This document shows positions 8,345 to 16,525 of a DNA stretch of 64,000 nucleotides, one piece after another; positions within the stretch are counted from its first letter, which is position 1, and each line of letters begins with the position of its first letter. The position numbers and the translations under genes are program-made. Source of the stretch: Thauera aromatica_A (lineage in GTDB: Bacteria > Pseudomonadota > Gammaproteobacteria > Burkholderiales > Rhodocyclaceae); NCBI RefSeq assembly GCF_023093595.1, contig NZ_JALLIK010000103.1, positions 1 through 64,000 on the forward strand. The letters are read 5' to 3'. The notes beneath the pieces were generated by a model. The model saw only the letters and a program-made list of their open reading frames with translations, had not been told where the DNA came from and searched no databases.

Positions 8345-8953
8345 ATGACCGAAAGCGAGGAACGCGACGCCCGCCACAACGCGCGCATGGCGCACAAGAA
8401 GGCGGTGATCGACGACCGGATCGCGCACGCACAGGCCGAGCGCGGTGTGCTGCTGGTCAACACCGGCAACGGCAAGGGCAAGTCGAGCGCCGGCTTCGGC
8501 CTGGTGGCGCGCGCCCTCGGCCATGGCCTGCAGGTGGGCGTGGTGCAGTTCATCAAGGGCCGCGCCGACACCGGCGAGGAGGCCTTCTTCCGCGCCCAGC
8601 CCGGCGTGCGCTGGCTCGTGATGGGCGAAGGCTTCACCTGGGATACCCAGGACCGCGCGCGCGACGTCGCCCGCGCGCAGGCGGCCTGGGCGCTGGCACG
8701 CGAGATGCTTCAGGATCCGGGCATCGGCCTGGTGGTGCTCGACGAGCTCAACATCGCGCTCAAGCACCGTTACCTGGAGGTGGACGCGGTGCTCGCCGAT
8801 CTGCGCGCGCGGCCGCCGCGCCAACACGTGGTGGTCACCGGCCGCGGCGCGCCGTCCGCGCTGCTCGAGGCCGCCGACACCGTCACCGACATGACGCCGG
8901 TCAAGCACGCCTTCGCCGCCGGGGTGAAGGCGATGCCCGGCATGGAGTGGTAA
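8345..8953 (+). CDS. cobO: cob(I)yrinic acid a,c-diamide adenosyltransferase
   Basis: The BtuR/CobO/CobA(Salmonella)-type ATP:corrinoid adenosyltransferase attaches the 5'-deoxyadenosyl group of ATP to Co(I) corrinoids. The 202-residue protein has the unusual P-loop NTGNGKGKSS (residues 39-48), followed by VGVVQFIKG and VVLDELNIALKHRYL. The start at 8345 is preceded by a purine-rich AGGAAAGGA ribosome binding site. The gene lies 79 bp after btuD and is probably in the same riboswitch-controlled transcript. It ends 2 bp before the cobA ATG. Confidence 0.95.
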   Translation: MTESEERDARHNARMAHKKAVIDDRIAHAQAERGVLLVNTGNGKGKSSAGFGLVARALGHGLQVGVVQFIKGRADTGEEAFFRAQPGVRWLVMGEGFTWDTQDRARDVARAQAAWALAREMLQDPGIGLVVLDELNIALKHRYLEVDAVLADLRARPPRQHVVVTGRGAPSALLEAADTVTDMTPVKHAFAAGVKAMPGMEW

Positions 8954-8955
8954 AG

Positions 8956-9804
8956 ATGGCACTGCCCGATCTCGCGGTCTATCGCCCCGGCCCGCTGCCG
9001 GGGCATGTGTACCTGGTGGGCGCCGGCCCCGGCGACCCGGAACTGTTCACCCTGCGCGGCGCCCGCCTGGTGGCGGGGGCGGATGTGGTCGTCCATGACA
9101 ACCTCGTCAGCCCGGCGATCGTCGACCTCGCCCCGGCGGCGGCCGAGCGCATCTACGTCGGCAAGAAGGCCGCCGACCACACCCTGCCGCAGGACGAGAT
9201 CAACCGCCTGCTGCTGCGCCTGGCGCAGGCCGGCAAGCGGGTGGTGCGGCTCAAGGGCGGCGACCCCTTCATCTTCGGCCGCGGCGGCGAGGAGATGGAA
9301 GTGCTGGTCGAGGCCGGGATCACCGTCGAAGTCGTTCCCGGCGTCACCGCCGCGGCCGGCGTCGCCGCCTATGCCGGCATTCCGCTGACCCACCGCGACC
9401 ATGCGCAATCGGTGGTGTTCACCACCGGTTTCCTCAAGAACGGCGCGCTCGATCTGGACTGGGCGATGCTTGCCCGCCCGCAGCAGACGGTGGTGATCTA
9501 CATGGGCATTTCGCGCCTGGCCGAGATCTGCCGCCAGTTCATCGCCCACGGCCTGCCGCCGGACACGCCGGCCGGGGTCATCGAGCGCGGCACCACCCAT
9601 GCGCAGCGGGTGGTGGTGGCGGATCTGGCGACCCTGGCCGAGCGCGTCCACCAGGAAGGGGTGCGCCCGCCCTCGCTCACCGTGATCGGCAGCGTGGTCG
9701 GCCTCTACCCGAAGCTGTCGTGGTTCGAGCCCGCCGCCCAGCCCCAGGCTTCGCCGCTGCCGCACGCCGGCTGTGCGGTGGTGCATGGGGAGGGCCGGAA
9801 GTGA
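8956..9804 (+). CDS. cobA: uroporphyrinogen-III C-methyltransferase
   Basis: This SAM-dependent enzyme methylates uroporphyrinogen III at C-2 and C-7 to precorrin-2, the branch point to cobalamin, siroheme and heme d1. The 282-residue product has the family signatures VGAGPGDPELFTLRG near residue 21 and VRLKGGDPFIFGRGGEE. It lacks the CysG oxidase/ferrochelatase half. ATG 8956 is preferred because GGAG lies 8 nt upstream; GTG 8947 is an in-frame alternative. Its stop overlaps the next gene's GTG start. In a denitrifier the same product would also feed siroheme and heme d1 enzymes. Confidence 0.94.
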   Translation: MALPDLAVYRPGPLPGHVYLVGAGPGDPELFTLRGARLVAGADVVVHDNLVSPAIVDLAPAAAERIYVGKKAADHTLPQDEINRLLLRLAQAGKRVVRLKGGDPFIFGRGGEEMEVLVEAGITVEVVPGVTAAAGVAAYAGIPLTHRDHAQSVVFTTGFLKNGALDLDWAMLARPQQTVVIYMGISRLAEICRQFIAHGLPPDTPAGVIERGTTHAQRVVVADLATLAERVHQEGVRPPSLTVIGSVVGLYPKLSWFEPAAQPQASPLPHAGCAVVHGEGRK

Positions 9805-11195
9805 GCACTGTCGTGGTGCGCCAGGCCGCGGCGGCGGCCCCGCAAACGGCCGCGGCGCGCTGCCCGGCGCTGTTCGTCGCCGCACCGGCTTCGGGCCAGG
9901 GCAAGACCACGATCACCGCCGCGCTCGCCCGCCTCCACACCCGGCTCGGGCGCCGCGTGCGGGTGTTCAAGTGCGGGCCCGACTTCCTCGACCCGCAGAT
10001 CCACGCGGTGGCCAGCGGCGCGCCGGTGGATAACGTCGATCTCGGCATGTGCGGCGAGGCCGACATCGCCTGGCGCCTGTACCGGGCGGCGGGCGAGGCC
10101 GATCTGATCCTGATCGAAGGGGTGATGGGGCTGTACGACGGCGCCCCTTCGGCGGCCGACATCGCCCGCCGCTTCGGCATTCCGGTGATGGCGGTGATCG
10201 ACGCGCGGGCGATGGCGCAGACCTTCGGCGCCGTCGCCCATGGCCTCGCCCACTACCGGCCCGGGCTGCCGTTTGCCGGCGTCCTCGCCAACCACGTCGG
10301 CAGCGCGCACCACGCCGAGCTGCTGCGCGCATCGCTGCCCGCCGGCATGCGCTGGTTCGGCGCGGTGATGCGCGATGCGGCCGCGGCGCTGCCCGAACGC
10401 CATCTCGGCCTGTTGCAGGCGGCCGAGATCGAAGACCTCGATGCGCGGCTGGACCGCCTCGCCGACCATCTGCAGCACACCGGTGCGGTGGCGTTGCCGC
10501 CGGCGGTCGAATTTCCCGCAGTGCCGGCGCCGGTGATTCCGCCCCTGCTCGCCGGGCGGCGGGTGGCGGTGGCGCGCGATGCGGCCTACGGCTTCCTCTA
10601 CCCGGCCAACCTCGACACCCTGCGCGCGCTCGGCGCCGAGCTGGTGTTCTTCTCCCCCCTCGCCGGCGAGCCCCTGCCGCCCGCCAGCGACGCGGTGTGG
10701 CTGCCCGGCGGCTACCCGGAACTCCATGCCGCCGCGCTCGCCGCCAACACCGGCCTGTGGTCGGCGCTGCGCGCCCACGTCGCCGCCGGCAAGCCGCTGC
10801 TGGCCGAATGCGGGGGGCTGATGAGCCTGCTCGAAACGGTGGTGGACCGCGACGGCGCGGCCCACGCCTTCGCCGGCCTGCTGCCCGGGCGCGCCGTGAT
10901 GCAAAAGCGCCTGGCGGCGCTCGGCATGCAGGAAGTGACACTGCCCGAAGGCCGGCTCAGCGGCCATACCTTCCACTATTCGAAGACCGAAACCGCGCTC
11001 GTGCCGGCGCTGCGCGCGCGCCGCCCCGACGGCGGCGAGGGCGAGGCGATCTACCGCTGCGGCGCGCTCACCGCGTCCTACGTGCATTTCTGGTTTCCGT
11101 CGAACCCGGCAGCGGTCGCGGCCCTGTTCGGCGCCGCGGCGAGTGTGGCGGTGCAGGCGCTCAGCGCCGGCTGCCGTTGTGGCGCACCAGGCTGA
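9801..11195 (+). CDS. cbiA: cobyrinate a,c-diamide synthase
   Basis: The enzyme uses ATP and glutamine to amidate the a and c side chains of (hydrogeno)cobyrinate. The 464-residue protein has an N-terminal dethiobiotin-synthetase-like P-loop (ASGQGKTT) with FKCGPDFLDP and LIEGVMGLYDG. A C-terminal class I glutaminase domain follows, with nucleophile Cys in LLAECGGLM and a late His in YVHFWF. The GTG at 9801 overlaps the cobA stop (GTGA). The 3' end runs 35 bp into the convergent antiporter gene. The order after btuBCD and cobO-cobA suggests one riboswitch-controlled operon. Confidence 0.94.
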   Translation: MSTVVVRQAAAAAPQTAAARCPALFVAAPASGQGKTTITAALARLHTRLGRRVRVFKCGPDFLDPQIHAVASGAPVDNVDLGMCGEADIAWRLYRAAGEADLILIEGVMGLYDGAPSAADIARRFGIPVMAVIDARAMAQTFGAVAHGLAHYRPGLPFAGVLANHVGSAHHAELLRASLPAGMRWFGAVMRDAAAALPERHLGLLQAAEIEDLDARLDRLADHLQHTGAVALPPAVEFPAVPAPVIPPLLAGRRVAVARDAAYGFLYPANLDTLRALGAELVFFSPLAGEPLPPASDAVWLPGGYPELHAAALAANTGLWSALRAHVAAGKPLLAECGGLMSLLETVVDRDGAAHAFAGLLPGRAVMQKRLAALGMQEVTLPEGRLSGHTFHYSKTETALVPALRARRPDGGEGEAIYRCGALTASYVHFWFPSNPAAVAALFGAAASVAVQALSAGCRCGAPG

Positions 11196-12234
11196 CCGCC
11201 AGGGTGATCACGGTGAGCGGCATCACGTAGCCGAGCATGACGCTGGAGAAGGCGGGCAGGCTGGCGTGCTGCTGAGCCTGGAGGGCCAGCCAGGCGGTGT
11301 AGGCGGCGTAGTAGCCGAGGAAGATGCCGCCTTCCCAGCGTGCGATTTCGCGCCCGGTGATCATGATCGGCAGGCAGGCGAAGGCGACTGCGAGCATCAC
11401 CCACAGGTCGAAGTTGCGCGCCGCCTCCGAGACCGGCAGGCCGGCGCCCGAGGCGATGCCGGCGGCGCCGAGCACGGCGAGGATGTTGAAGACGTTGCTG
11501 CCGACGACGTTGCCCACGGCGATGTCGCGCTGGCCGCGCAGCGCGGCGACGATCGAGGTGGCGATTTCGGGCATCGACGTGCCGACGGCGACGATGGTGA
11601 GGCCGATCACCAGGTCGCTGACGCCGAAGGCGCGGGCGAAGGCGACCGCGGCGTCGACCAGCCAGTCGGCGCCCACCACCAGCATCGCGAGGCCGATCGC
11701 GATCAGCGCCAGCTGCGCGCTCCAGTGGCGGTCCCAGGTCGAGGTCGGGAGTTCGGTTTCGAACTCGTCCTGGACCTCTTTCGAGGCGCGCCGCGACTGC
11801 ACCACCAGGAACACGGTGTAGGCGAGCACGAGGCCGAAGAGAATCGCGGATTCGAGCAGGCTCAGGCTGCCGTCGAGGGCCATCACCACGAGCAGCGCCG
11901 AGACCCCGATCATGATCGGGATTTCCTGGCGGATGATCTGCTCGTCCACCAGCAGCGGTGTGATCAGCGCCGAGATGCCCAGGATCAGCAGGATGTTGGC
12001 GATATTGCTGCCGACCACGTTGCCGATCGCCAGGTCGGGGCTGCCGGCCAGCGCCGAGCCGACCGACACCGCCATTTCCGGTGCGCTGGTGCCGAACGCG
12101 ACCACGGTCAGGCCCACCACCAGCGGCGACACGCCGAAGGATGTGGCCAGCCGCGAGGCGCCGCGCACCAGCAGTTCCGCGCCGGCGACGAGGACGACGA
12201 GACCGAGGACGAACATCAGGACTTGCTGGAGCAT
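11161..12234 (-). CDS. calcium/sodium antiporter (CaCA family, YrbG-like)
   Basis: The 357-residue membrane protein has two inverted halves, each with the alpha-repeat signatures of cation/Ca2+ exchangers. These are FGTSAPEMAVSVGSAL with GNVVGSNIANI in the first half, and VGTSMPEIATSIVAAL with GNVVGSNVFNI in the second. About ten hydrophobic helices are visible, with a charged cytoplasmic linker (SRRASKEVQDEFETE) in the middle. It probably exchanges Ca2+ for Na+ or H+ across the inner membrane. It converges on cbiA with a 35-bp overlap of coding ends. It lies on the same strand as metK but 95 bp downstream, behind a strong hairpin. Confidence 0.9.
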   Translation of the reverse strand: MLQQVLMFVLGLVVLVAGAELLVRGASRLATSFGVSPLVVGLTVVAFGTSAPEMAVSVGSALAGSPDLAIGNVVGSNIANILLILGISALITPLLVDEQIIRQEIPIMIGVSALLVVMALDGSLSLLESAILFGLVLAYTVFLVVQSRRASKEVQDEFETELPTSTWDRHWSAQLALIAIGLAMLVVGADWLVDAAVAFARAFGVSDLVIGLTIVAVGTSMPEIATSIVAALRGQRDIAVGNVVGSNVFNILAVLGAAGIASGAGLPVSEAARNFDLWVMLAVAFACLPIMITGREIARWEGGIFLGYYAAYTAWLALQAQQHASLPAFSSVMLGYVMPLTVITLAVSLVRHNGSRR

Positions 12235-12271
12235 GGGCGGTACGAAAAGTCGTTGATGGAGGTCTGAATGC

Positions 12272-12314
12272 CGGCGGCGGCAGGCGATGTCCGATCCCGC
12301 CTGCCGCCGCCGCG
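12272..12314 (-). terminator. strong hairpin after metK
   Basis: The inverted repeat cggcggcggcaggcg / cgcctgccgccgccg encloses an 11-nt loop and lies between the metK stop and the antiporter start. It has no clear T-run on the minus strand, so it is either a weak terminator or an RNA-stabilising 3' structure for metK mRNA. Confidence 0.55.
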
Positions 12315-12329
12315 ATGAAAAAGAGCCGC

Positions 12330-13493
12330 TTACAGCCCGGCGTCGGCGCGCAGCGCGGCGGCCTTGTCGGTCTGCTCCCAGGTGAACTCCGGCTCGTCGC
12401 GGCCGAAGTGGCCGTAGGCGGCGGTCTTGGAGTAGATCGGGCGCAGCAGGTCGAGGGTCTGGATGATCGCTTTCGGGCGCAGGTCGAAGTGCTTGCCGAT
12501 CAGGGCGGCGATGCGGTCGTCGGCGATCCGGCCGGTACCGAAGGTGTTGACCATCAGCGACACCGGGCGCGCCACGCCGATCGCGTAGGCGACCTGCACT
12601 TCGCACTTGCCCGCCAGGCCCGCAGCGACGACGTTCTTGGCGACGTAGCGGCCGGCGTAGGCGGCCGAGCGGTCGACCTTCGACGGGTCCTTGCCCGAGA
12701 ACGCGCCGCCGCCGTGGTGGGCGGCGCCGCCGTAGGTGTCGACGATGATCTTGCGCCCGGTGAGGCCGCAGTCGCCGTGCGGGCCGCCGATGACGAAGCG
12801 CCCGGTGGGGTTGATCAGGTAGCGCACCTCGCCCTGCATCAGCTCCTTCGGCAGCACCGGCTTGATGATCTCCTCGATCACCGCTTCGGAGATCTGTGCA
12901 TGCGACACGTCGGGGTGGTGCTGGGTGGACACCACCACGGTGTCGATCGCCACCGGCTTGCCGTCGACGTACTTCACCGTAATCTGGCTCTTCGCGTCCG
13001 GGCGCAGCCACGGCAGGCGGCCGTCCTTACGCACTTCGGCCTGGCGCTGCATGATGCGGTGGGCGTAGTAGATCGGCAGCGGCATCAGGCTCGGAGTTTC
13101 ATCGGTGGCGTAGCCGAACATCAGCCCCTGGTCGCCGGCGCCCTGGTCGAGATCGAGGCCTTCGCCTTCGTTCACCCCCTGGGCGATGTCGGGCGACTGG
13201 CGGTTGATCGCCGCCAGCACCGCGCAGCTCTTGTAGTCGAAGCCGATGTCGGAGTTGTCGTAGCCGATGCGGCGGATGACTTCCTGGGCGATCTCGCGGT
13301 AGTTGGGGTGGGCGGTGGTGGTGATTTCGCCCGAGATCACGACGAGGCCGGTCGACACCAGGGTCTCGCAGGCTACGCGCGCTTTCGGGTCGTCGGCGAG
13401 GATGGCGTCGAGGACGCCGTCGGAGACCTGGTCGGCGACCTTGTCGGGATGGCCTTCGGAAACCGATTCGGAAGTGAAGAGAAATTCAGCCAT
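12330..13493 (-). CDS. metK: S-adenosylmethionine synthetase
   Basis: MetK makes S-adenosylmethionine from methionine and ATP. The 387-residue protein opens MAEFLFTSESVSEGHPDKVA, with the catalytic His in EGHPDK. It contains the loop MFGYATDETPSLMPLP, the P-loop-like GGAAHHGGGAFSGKDPSKVD and the GDCGLTGRKIIVDTYGG motif. Length is normal. AAGGAG at 13501-13506 is the ribosome binding site. The roughly 160-nt leader holds an intrinsic-terminator-like hairpin immediately before it (annotated separately), so premature termination probably regulates expression. Confidence 0.97.
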   Translation of the reverse strand: MAEFLFTSESVSEGHPDKVADQVSDGVLDAILADDPKARVACETLVSTGLVVISGEITTTAHPNYREIAQEVIRRIGYDNSDIGFDYKSCAVLAAINRQSPDIAQGVNEGEGLDLDQGAGDQGLMFGYATDETPSLMPLPIYYAHRIMQRQAEVRKDGRLPWLRPDAKSQITVKYVDGKPVAIDTVVVSTQHHPDVSHAQISEAVIEEIIKPVLPKELMQGEVRYLINPTGRFVIGGPHGDCGLTGRKIIVDTYGGAAHHGGGAFSGKDPSKVDRSAAYAGRYVAKNVVAAGLAGKCEVQVAYAIGVARPVSLMVNTFGTGRIADDRIAALIGKHFDLRPKAIIQTLDLLRPIYSKTAAYGHFGRDEPEFTWEQTDKAAALRADAGL

Positions 13494-13506
13494 GGTGCCA
13501 CTCCTT

Positions 13507-13565
13507 GAAAAACGAAAATCCCCGTGCTGTCGGCCTTGCGTCTGCGGCCAGCTCCGGGGATTTCG
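13507..13565 (-). promoter_or_regulatory. terminator-like hairpin in the metK leader (candidate attenuator)
   Basis: On the minus strand CGAAATCCCCG (13565-13555) pairs with CGGGGATTTTCG (13524-13513). A GTTTTTC tract follows at once and then the AAGGAG ribosome binding site. Stem, loop and U-run are those of an intrinsic terminator, but it sits just before the start of metK, as attenuators do. Upstream, GTCGGC (13581-13576) can pair with GCCGAC inside the loop (13533-13528), a possible antiterminator. I do not recognise a named SAM or SAH riboswitch class. Pairing was found by eye. Confidence 0.6.
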
Positions 13566-13634
13566 TCGAGCAGCCGACGCTTTAGCAGTATTTTTGCCGG
13601 TGGCCTGCGCCTGCCGTACCGCCCTGCAAGTTGT

Positions 13635-13646
13635 CGAGTTAACTCG
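13635..13646. promoter_or_regulatory. perfect 12-bp palindrome at the start of the metK transcript
   Basis: CGAGTTAACTCG is a perfect palindrome lying about 7-18 nt downstream of the predicted metK transcription start. It could be a repressor operator or the first stem of the structured leader. Confidence 0.35.
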
Positions 13647-13659
13647 GCGGTGGGGACGG

Positions 13660-13689
13660 ATTATAGACCGGGATCGCCGGCTGTGTAAG
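13660..13689 (-). promoter_or_regulatory. predicted sigma-70 promoter of metK
   Basis: On the minus strand the -35 box CTTACA (13689-13684) and a perfect -10 box TATAAT (13665-13660) are separated by 18 bp. Transcription should begin near 13653, giving a leader of about 160 nt before metK. The -35 box lies only 22 bp from the divergent acyltransferase start codon. Confidence 0.7.
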
Positions 13690-13711
13690 CATTCGGGTCC
13701 TGCAACTCCCC

Positions 13712-14614
13712 ATGCCAGTCGCCGACGTGCTGCTCGACCTCTTCTTCCGCCTGCTCTCGCGCCTGCCCTTGTCCTGGCTGCACCGCCTCGGCGGCTGGAT
13801 GGGCTGGCTCGCCTACTGGGCTTCGCCGTCCTACGCCCGCCGCCTGCGCGCCAACCTGGCCAACGCCCTCGGCCGCGAGGACGACGCGGTGCGCCGGGCA
13901 GCGATCGCCGAAGCCGGCCGCCAGGCCCTCGAGCTGCCCTTCATCTGGTTGCGCCCGGCGCCCGAGGTGGTGGCCGCCGCGGTGCGCACCGAAGGCTGGG
14001 AGCTGGTCGAGCAGGCGCGCGCCGAAGGCGCCGGAATCCTCTTCATCACCCCGCATCTGGGCTGCTTCGAGATCACCGCGCAGTGCATCGCGGCGCGGAT
14101 TCCGATCACCGTGCTCTACCGTCCGCCGCGCAAGGCCGCGCTGCAGCCGCTGATGGAGGCCGGGCGCGCGCGTGGCCGGATGCGCACCGCGCCGGCCGAC
14201 GTGTCGGGGGTGCGCAGGCTGGTCAAGACCCTGCGCAGCCACGAGGCGGTGGGGATGCTGCCCGACCAGGTCCCGGGGGCCGGCGAAGGCGTGTGGGCGC
14301 CGTTTTTCGGCAAACCGGCGTGGACGATGACGCTCGCCGCGCGCCTGGCTGCGGTCAAGGGCGTGCGGGTGATCTACACCTGGGCCGAGCGCCTGCCGCG
14401 CGGCGCCGGCTACGTGTTCCGCCTGCAGGCGCCGGCCGAGGCCTTGTCGGGCGAGCTGGAGGCCGACGTGGCGGCCATCAACCGCGAAGTCGAACGCCTC
14501 ATCCTGCAGTGCCCGCAGCAGTATCTGTGGGGCTACAACCGCTACAAGCAGCCGCGCAAGGGGCGCGAGGATGAAGCCGCCGGGGCTTCGGCGGGGCAGG
14601 AGCCGCAGCGATGA
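13712..14614 (+). CDS. lysophospholipid/lipid A acyltransferase (LpxL/HtrB family), first copy
   Basis: The 300-residue protein belongs to the late lipid A acyltransferases, which add secondary acyl chains from acyl-ACP to Kdo-lipid IVA at the inner membrane. It has an N-terminal hydrophobic segment (about residues 5-35), the catalytic HX4E motif HLGCFE near residue 112, and the downstream VGMLPDQVPG and FFGKPAWTMT motifs. The C-terminal tail is charged and low complexity. Its stop overlaps the next, related gene by ATGA. The pair probably encodes the two secondary acyltransferases; which position each one acylates cannot be told from sequence. Confidence 0.88.
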   Translation: MPVADVLLDLFFRLLSRLPLSWLHRLGGWMGWLAYWASPSYARRLRANLANALGREDDAVRRAAIAEAGRQALELPFIWLRPAPEVVAAAVRTEGWELVEQARAEGAGILFITPHLGCFEITAQCIAARIPITVLYRPPRKAALQPLMEAGRARGRMRTAPADVSGVRRLVKTLRSHEAVGMLPDQVPGAGEGVWAPFFGKPAWTMTLAARLAAVKGVRVIYTWAERLPRGAGYVFRLQAPAEALSGELEADVAAINREVERLILQCPQQYLWGYNRYKQPRKGREDEAAGASAGQEPQR

Positions 14615-15483
14615 GCCGGCTCGCGATCGCCCTGTTCTGGCTGCTGCACTGGCTGCCGCTGGCCGTGCTCGCGCCGCTCGGCCAGGCCTTCGGCCTGCTG
14701 CTCTACGTGCTCGTGGCGCCGCGGCGCAAGGTGGTGCTGACCAACCTGCGGCTGTGCTTCCCGGAGCTGTCCGAGGGCGAGCGCCGCGCCCTCGCCCGGC
14801 GCAACTTCGCCGTCACCGGGCGCAGCATGCTCGAACGTGGCCTGGCGTGGTGGGCGAGCCCGGCGCGCCTGCGGGCGACGGTGCGCATCGAGGGGCTGGA
14901 GCGGCTGGACGCGCTGAAGGCGGCCGGCCGCCCGGTGATCCTGCTCGCGCCGCATTTCGTCGGCCTCGACATGGCCGGCACCCGGCTGTCGCTGGAGGGC
15001 GACTTCGTCAGCGTCTATGCGCGACAGAAGGACCAGGTCTTCGACCGCTGGCTGTACCACGGCCGCAGCCGCTTCAACGACCAGCTGCTGCTGTCGCGCC
15101 ACGACGGCGTGCGGGCGACGGTGAAGGCGATGAAGGCCGGGCGCCCGTTCTACTACCTGCCCGACCTCGACTATGGACGCAAGGAATCGATTTTCGTGCC
15201 TTTCTTCGGCGTGCCCGCGGCCACCATCACCGGCCTGCCGCGCCTGGCGCGCCTGGCGGGGGCGGCGGTGGTGCCGTGCGTCACCCGCATCCTGCCCGGC
15301 GGTGCGGGTTACCTGCTGGAGCTGGGGGCGCCGTGGGCGGACTACCCGTCGGATGACGTCGAAGCCGATACCCGGCGCATGAATACCTGGCTCGAAGGGG
15401 TGATCCGCACCATGCCGGAGCAGTATTATTGGGTCCATCGACGCTTCAAGACGCGGCCTGCGGGCGAACCGCGCTTTTATTGA
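14611..15483 (+). CDS. lysophospholipid/lipid A acyltransferase (LpxL/HtrB family), second copy
   Basis: A 290-residue paralogue of the preceding gene, translationally coupled to it through ATGA. It has an N-terminal membrane segment (WLLHWLPLAVLAPLGQAFG), the catalytic HX4D motif HFVGLD, and the conserved YYLPDLDYGRKESIFVPFFG block typical of HtrB/LpxL-type enzymes. It ends with the family motif YYWVHRRFKTRP. It is the more canonical LpxL-like member of the pair. A 37-bp gap separates it from dapF. Confidence 0.9.
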   Translation: MSRLAIALFWLLHWLPLAVLAPLGQAFGLLLYVLVAPRRKVVLTNLRLCFPELSEGERRALARRNFAVTGRSMLERGLAWWASPARLRATVRIEGLERLDALKAAGRPVILLAPHFVGLDMAGTRLSLEGDFVSVYARQKDQVFDRWLYHGRSRFNDQLLLSRHDGVRATVKAMKAGRPFYYLPDLDYGRKESIFVPFFGVPAATITGLPRLARLAGAAVVPCVTRILPGGAGYLLELGAPWADYPSDDVEADTRRMNTWLEGVIRTMPEQYYWVHRRFKTRPAGEPRFY

Positions 15484-15520
15484 CCGAGCACATGGACCGT
15501 CCCGGTCCGGGAACGAACCG

Positions 15521-16354
15521 ATGAAACTGCGCTTTACCAAGATGCACGGCCTCGGCAACGACTTCGTCGTCATCGACGCCACCCGCGCCCCGGTCGACCT
15601 CGATCCGGCGCGGGTGCGGGCGATCGCCGACCGCCATTTCGGCGTCGGCTGCGACCAGCTGCTGGTGGTCGAGCCGGCGAGCCGGGCGGATGTCGACTTC
15701 CGCTATCGCATCTTCAACGCCGACGGCGGCGAGGTCGAGCAGTGCGGCAACGGCGCGCGCTGCTTCGCCCGCTTCGTCCACGACCGGGGCCTCACCGCAA
15801 AGCGCGAGATCCGCGTCGAGACCCGCTCCGGCATCATCGCGCCGCGCCTGCGCGAGGACGGTCTGGTCACGGTGGACATGGGCGTGCCCGAGCTGGCGCC
15901 GGCGAAGATTCCCTTCCGCTCCGACTCCGACGCCGTGGTGCAGCCGCTGCAGGTGGGCGAGGCCACGCTGGCGATCACCGCGGTGTCGATGGGCAACCCG
16001 CACGCGGTGCAGGTGGTGGCCGATGTCGATGCCGCGCCGGTGGCCGCGCAGGGGGCGCTGATCGAGCGCCATGAGCGTTTTCCGGCGCGGGTCAATGCCG
16101 GCTTCCTGCAGGTGGTCGATCCCCATCGTGCGCGCCTGCGCGTGTTCGAGCGCGGCGCCGGGGAGACCCTGGCCTGCGGCACCGGCGCCTGCGCGGCGGC
16201 GGTGGCCGGCATCCTGCGCGGCTTGCTGGAGTCGCCGGTGCGGATCGAGACCCGCGGCGGCGAGCTCGAAATCGCCTGGGACGGCCCCGCTACCAACGTG
16301 TGGATGACCGGACCGGCGGTCACCGTGTTCGAAGGCGAGATGACGCTCGACTGA
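15521..16354 (+). CDS. dapF: diaminopimelate epimerase
   Basis: DapF interconverts LL- and meso-diaminopimelate for lysine and peptidoglycan synthesis, using two cysteines as acid and base. Both are present: the first in NADGGEVEQCGNGARC and the second in ETLACGTGACAA. The 277-residue length and the start MKLRFTKMHGLGNDFVVID match the family. It is followed by DUF484 and xerC, the usual dapF-yigA-xerC order of proteobacteria. Confidence 0.97.
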   Translation: MKLRFTKMHGLGNDFVVIDATRAPVDLDPARVRAIADRHFGVGCDQLLVVEPASRADVDFRYRIFNADGGEVEQCGNGARCFARFVHDRGLTAKREIRVETRSGIIAPRLREDGLVTVDMGVPELAPAKIPFRSDSDAVVQPLQVGEATLAITAVSMGNPHAVQVVADVDAAPVAAQGALIERHERFPARVNAGFLQVVDPHRARLRVFERGAGETLACGTGACAAAVAGILRGLLESPVRIETRGGELEIAWDGPATNVWMTGPAVTVFEGEMTLD

Positions 16355-16525
16355 GGGGGGCGGCGGCCCCGTTGCGGGCGCGGCCCTCCGATTGCAAACC
16401 GGACGGAGGAGGATCGGCGGGAGCCTGCGCCGCCGGCGCACGCTGCGGTTCACGTCGCGGGAATGCCGCGACCGGCACAACGGAACGAACTTCGGGCCGC
16501 CCGGCGGCCCTCAGGAGTGGAAGCG

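Noticed and set aside
13494..13660. Known SAM-II or SAH riboswitch in the metK leader
   Set aside because: The conserved cores of these classes were not recognised by eye. An Infernal run is needed to exclude a divergent member.
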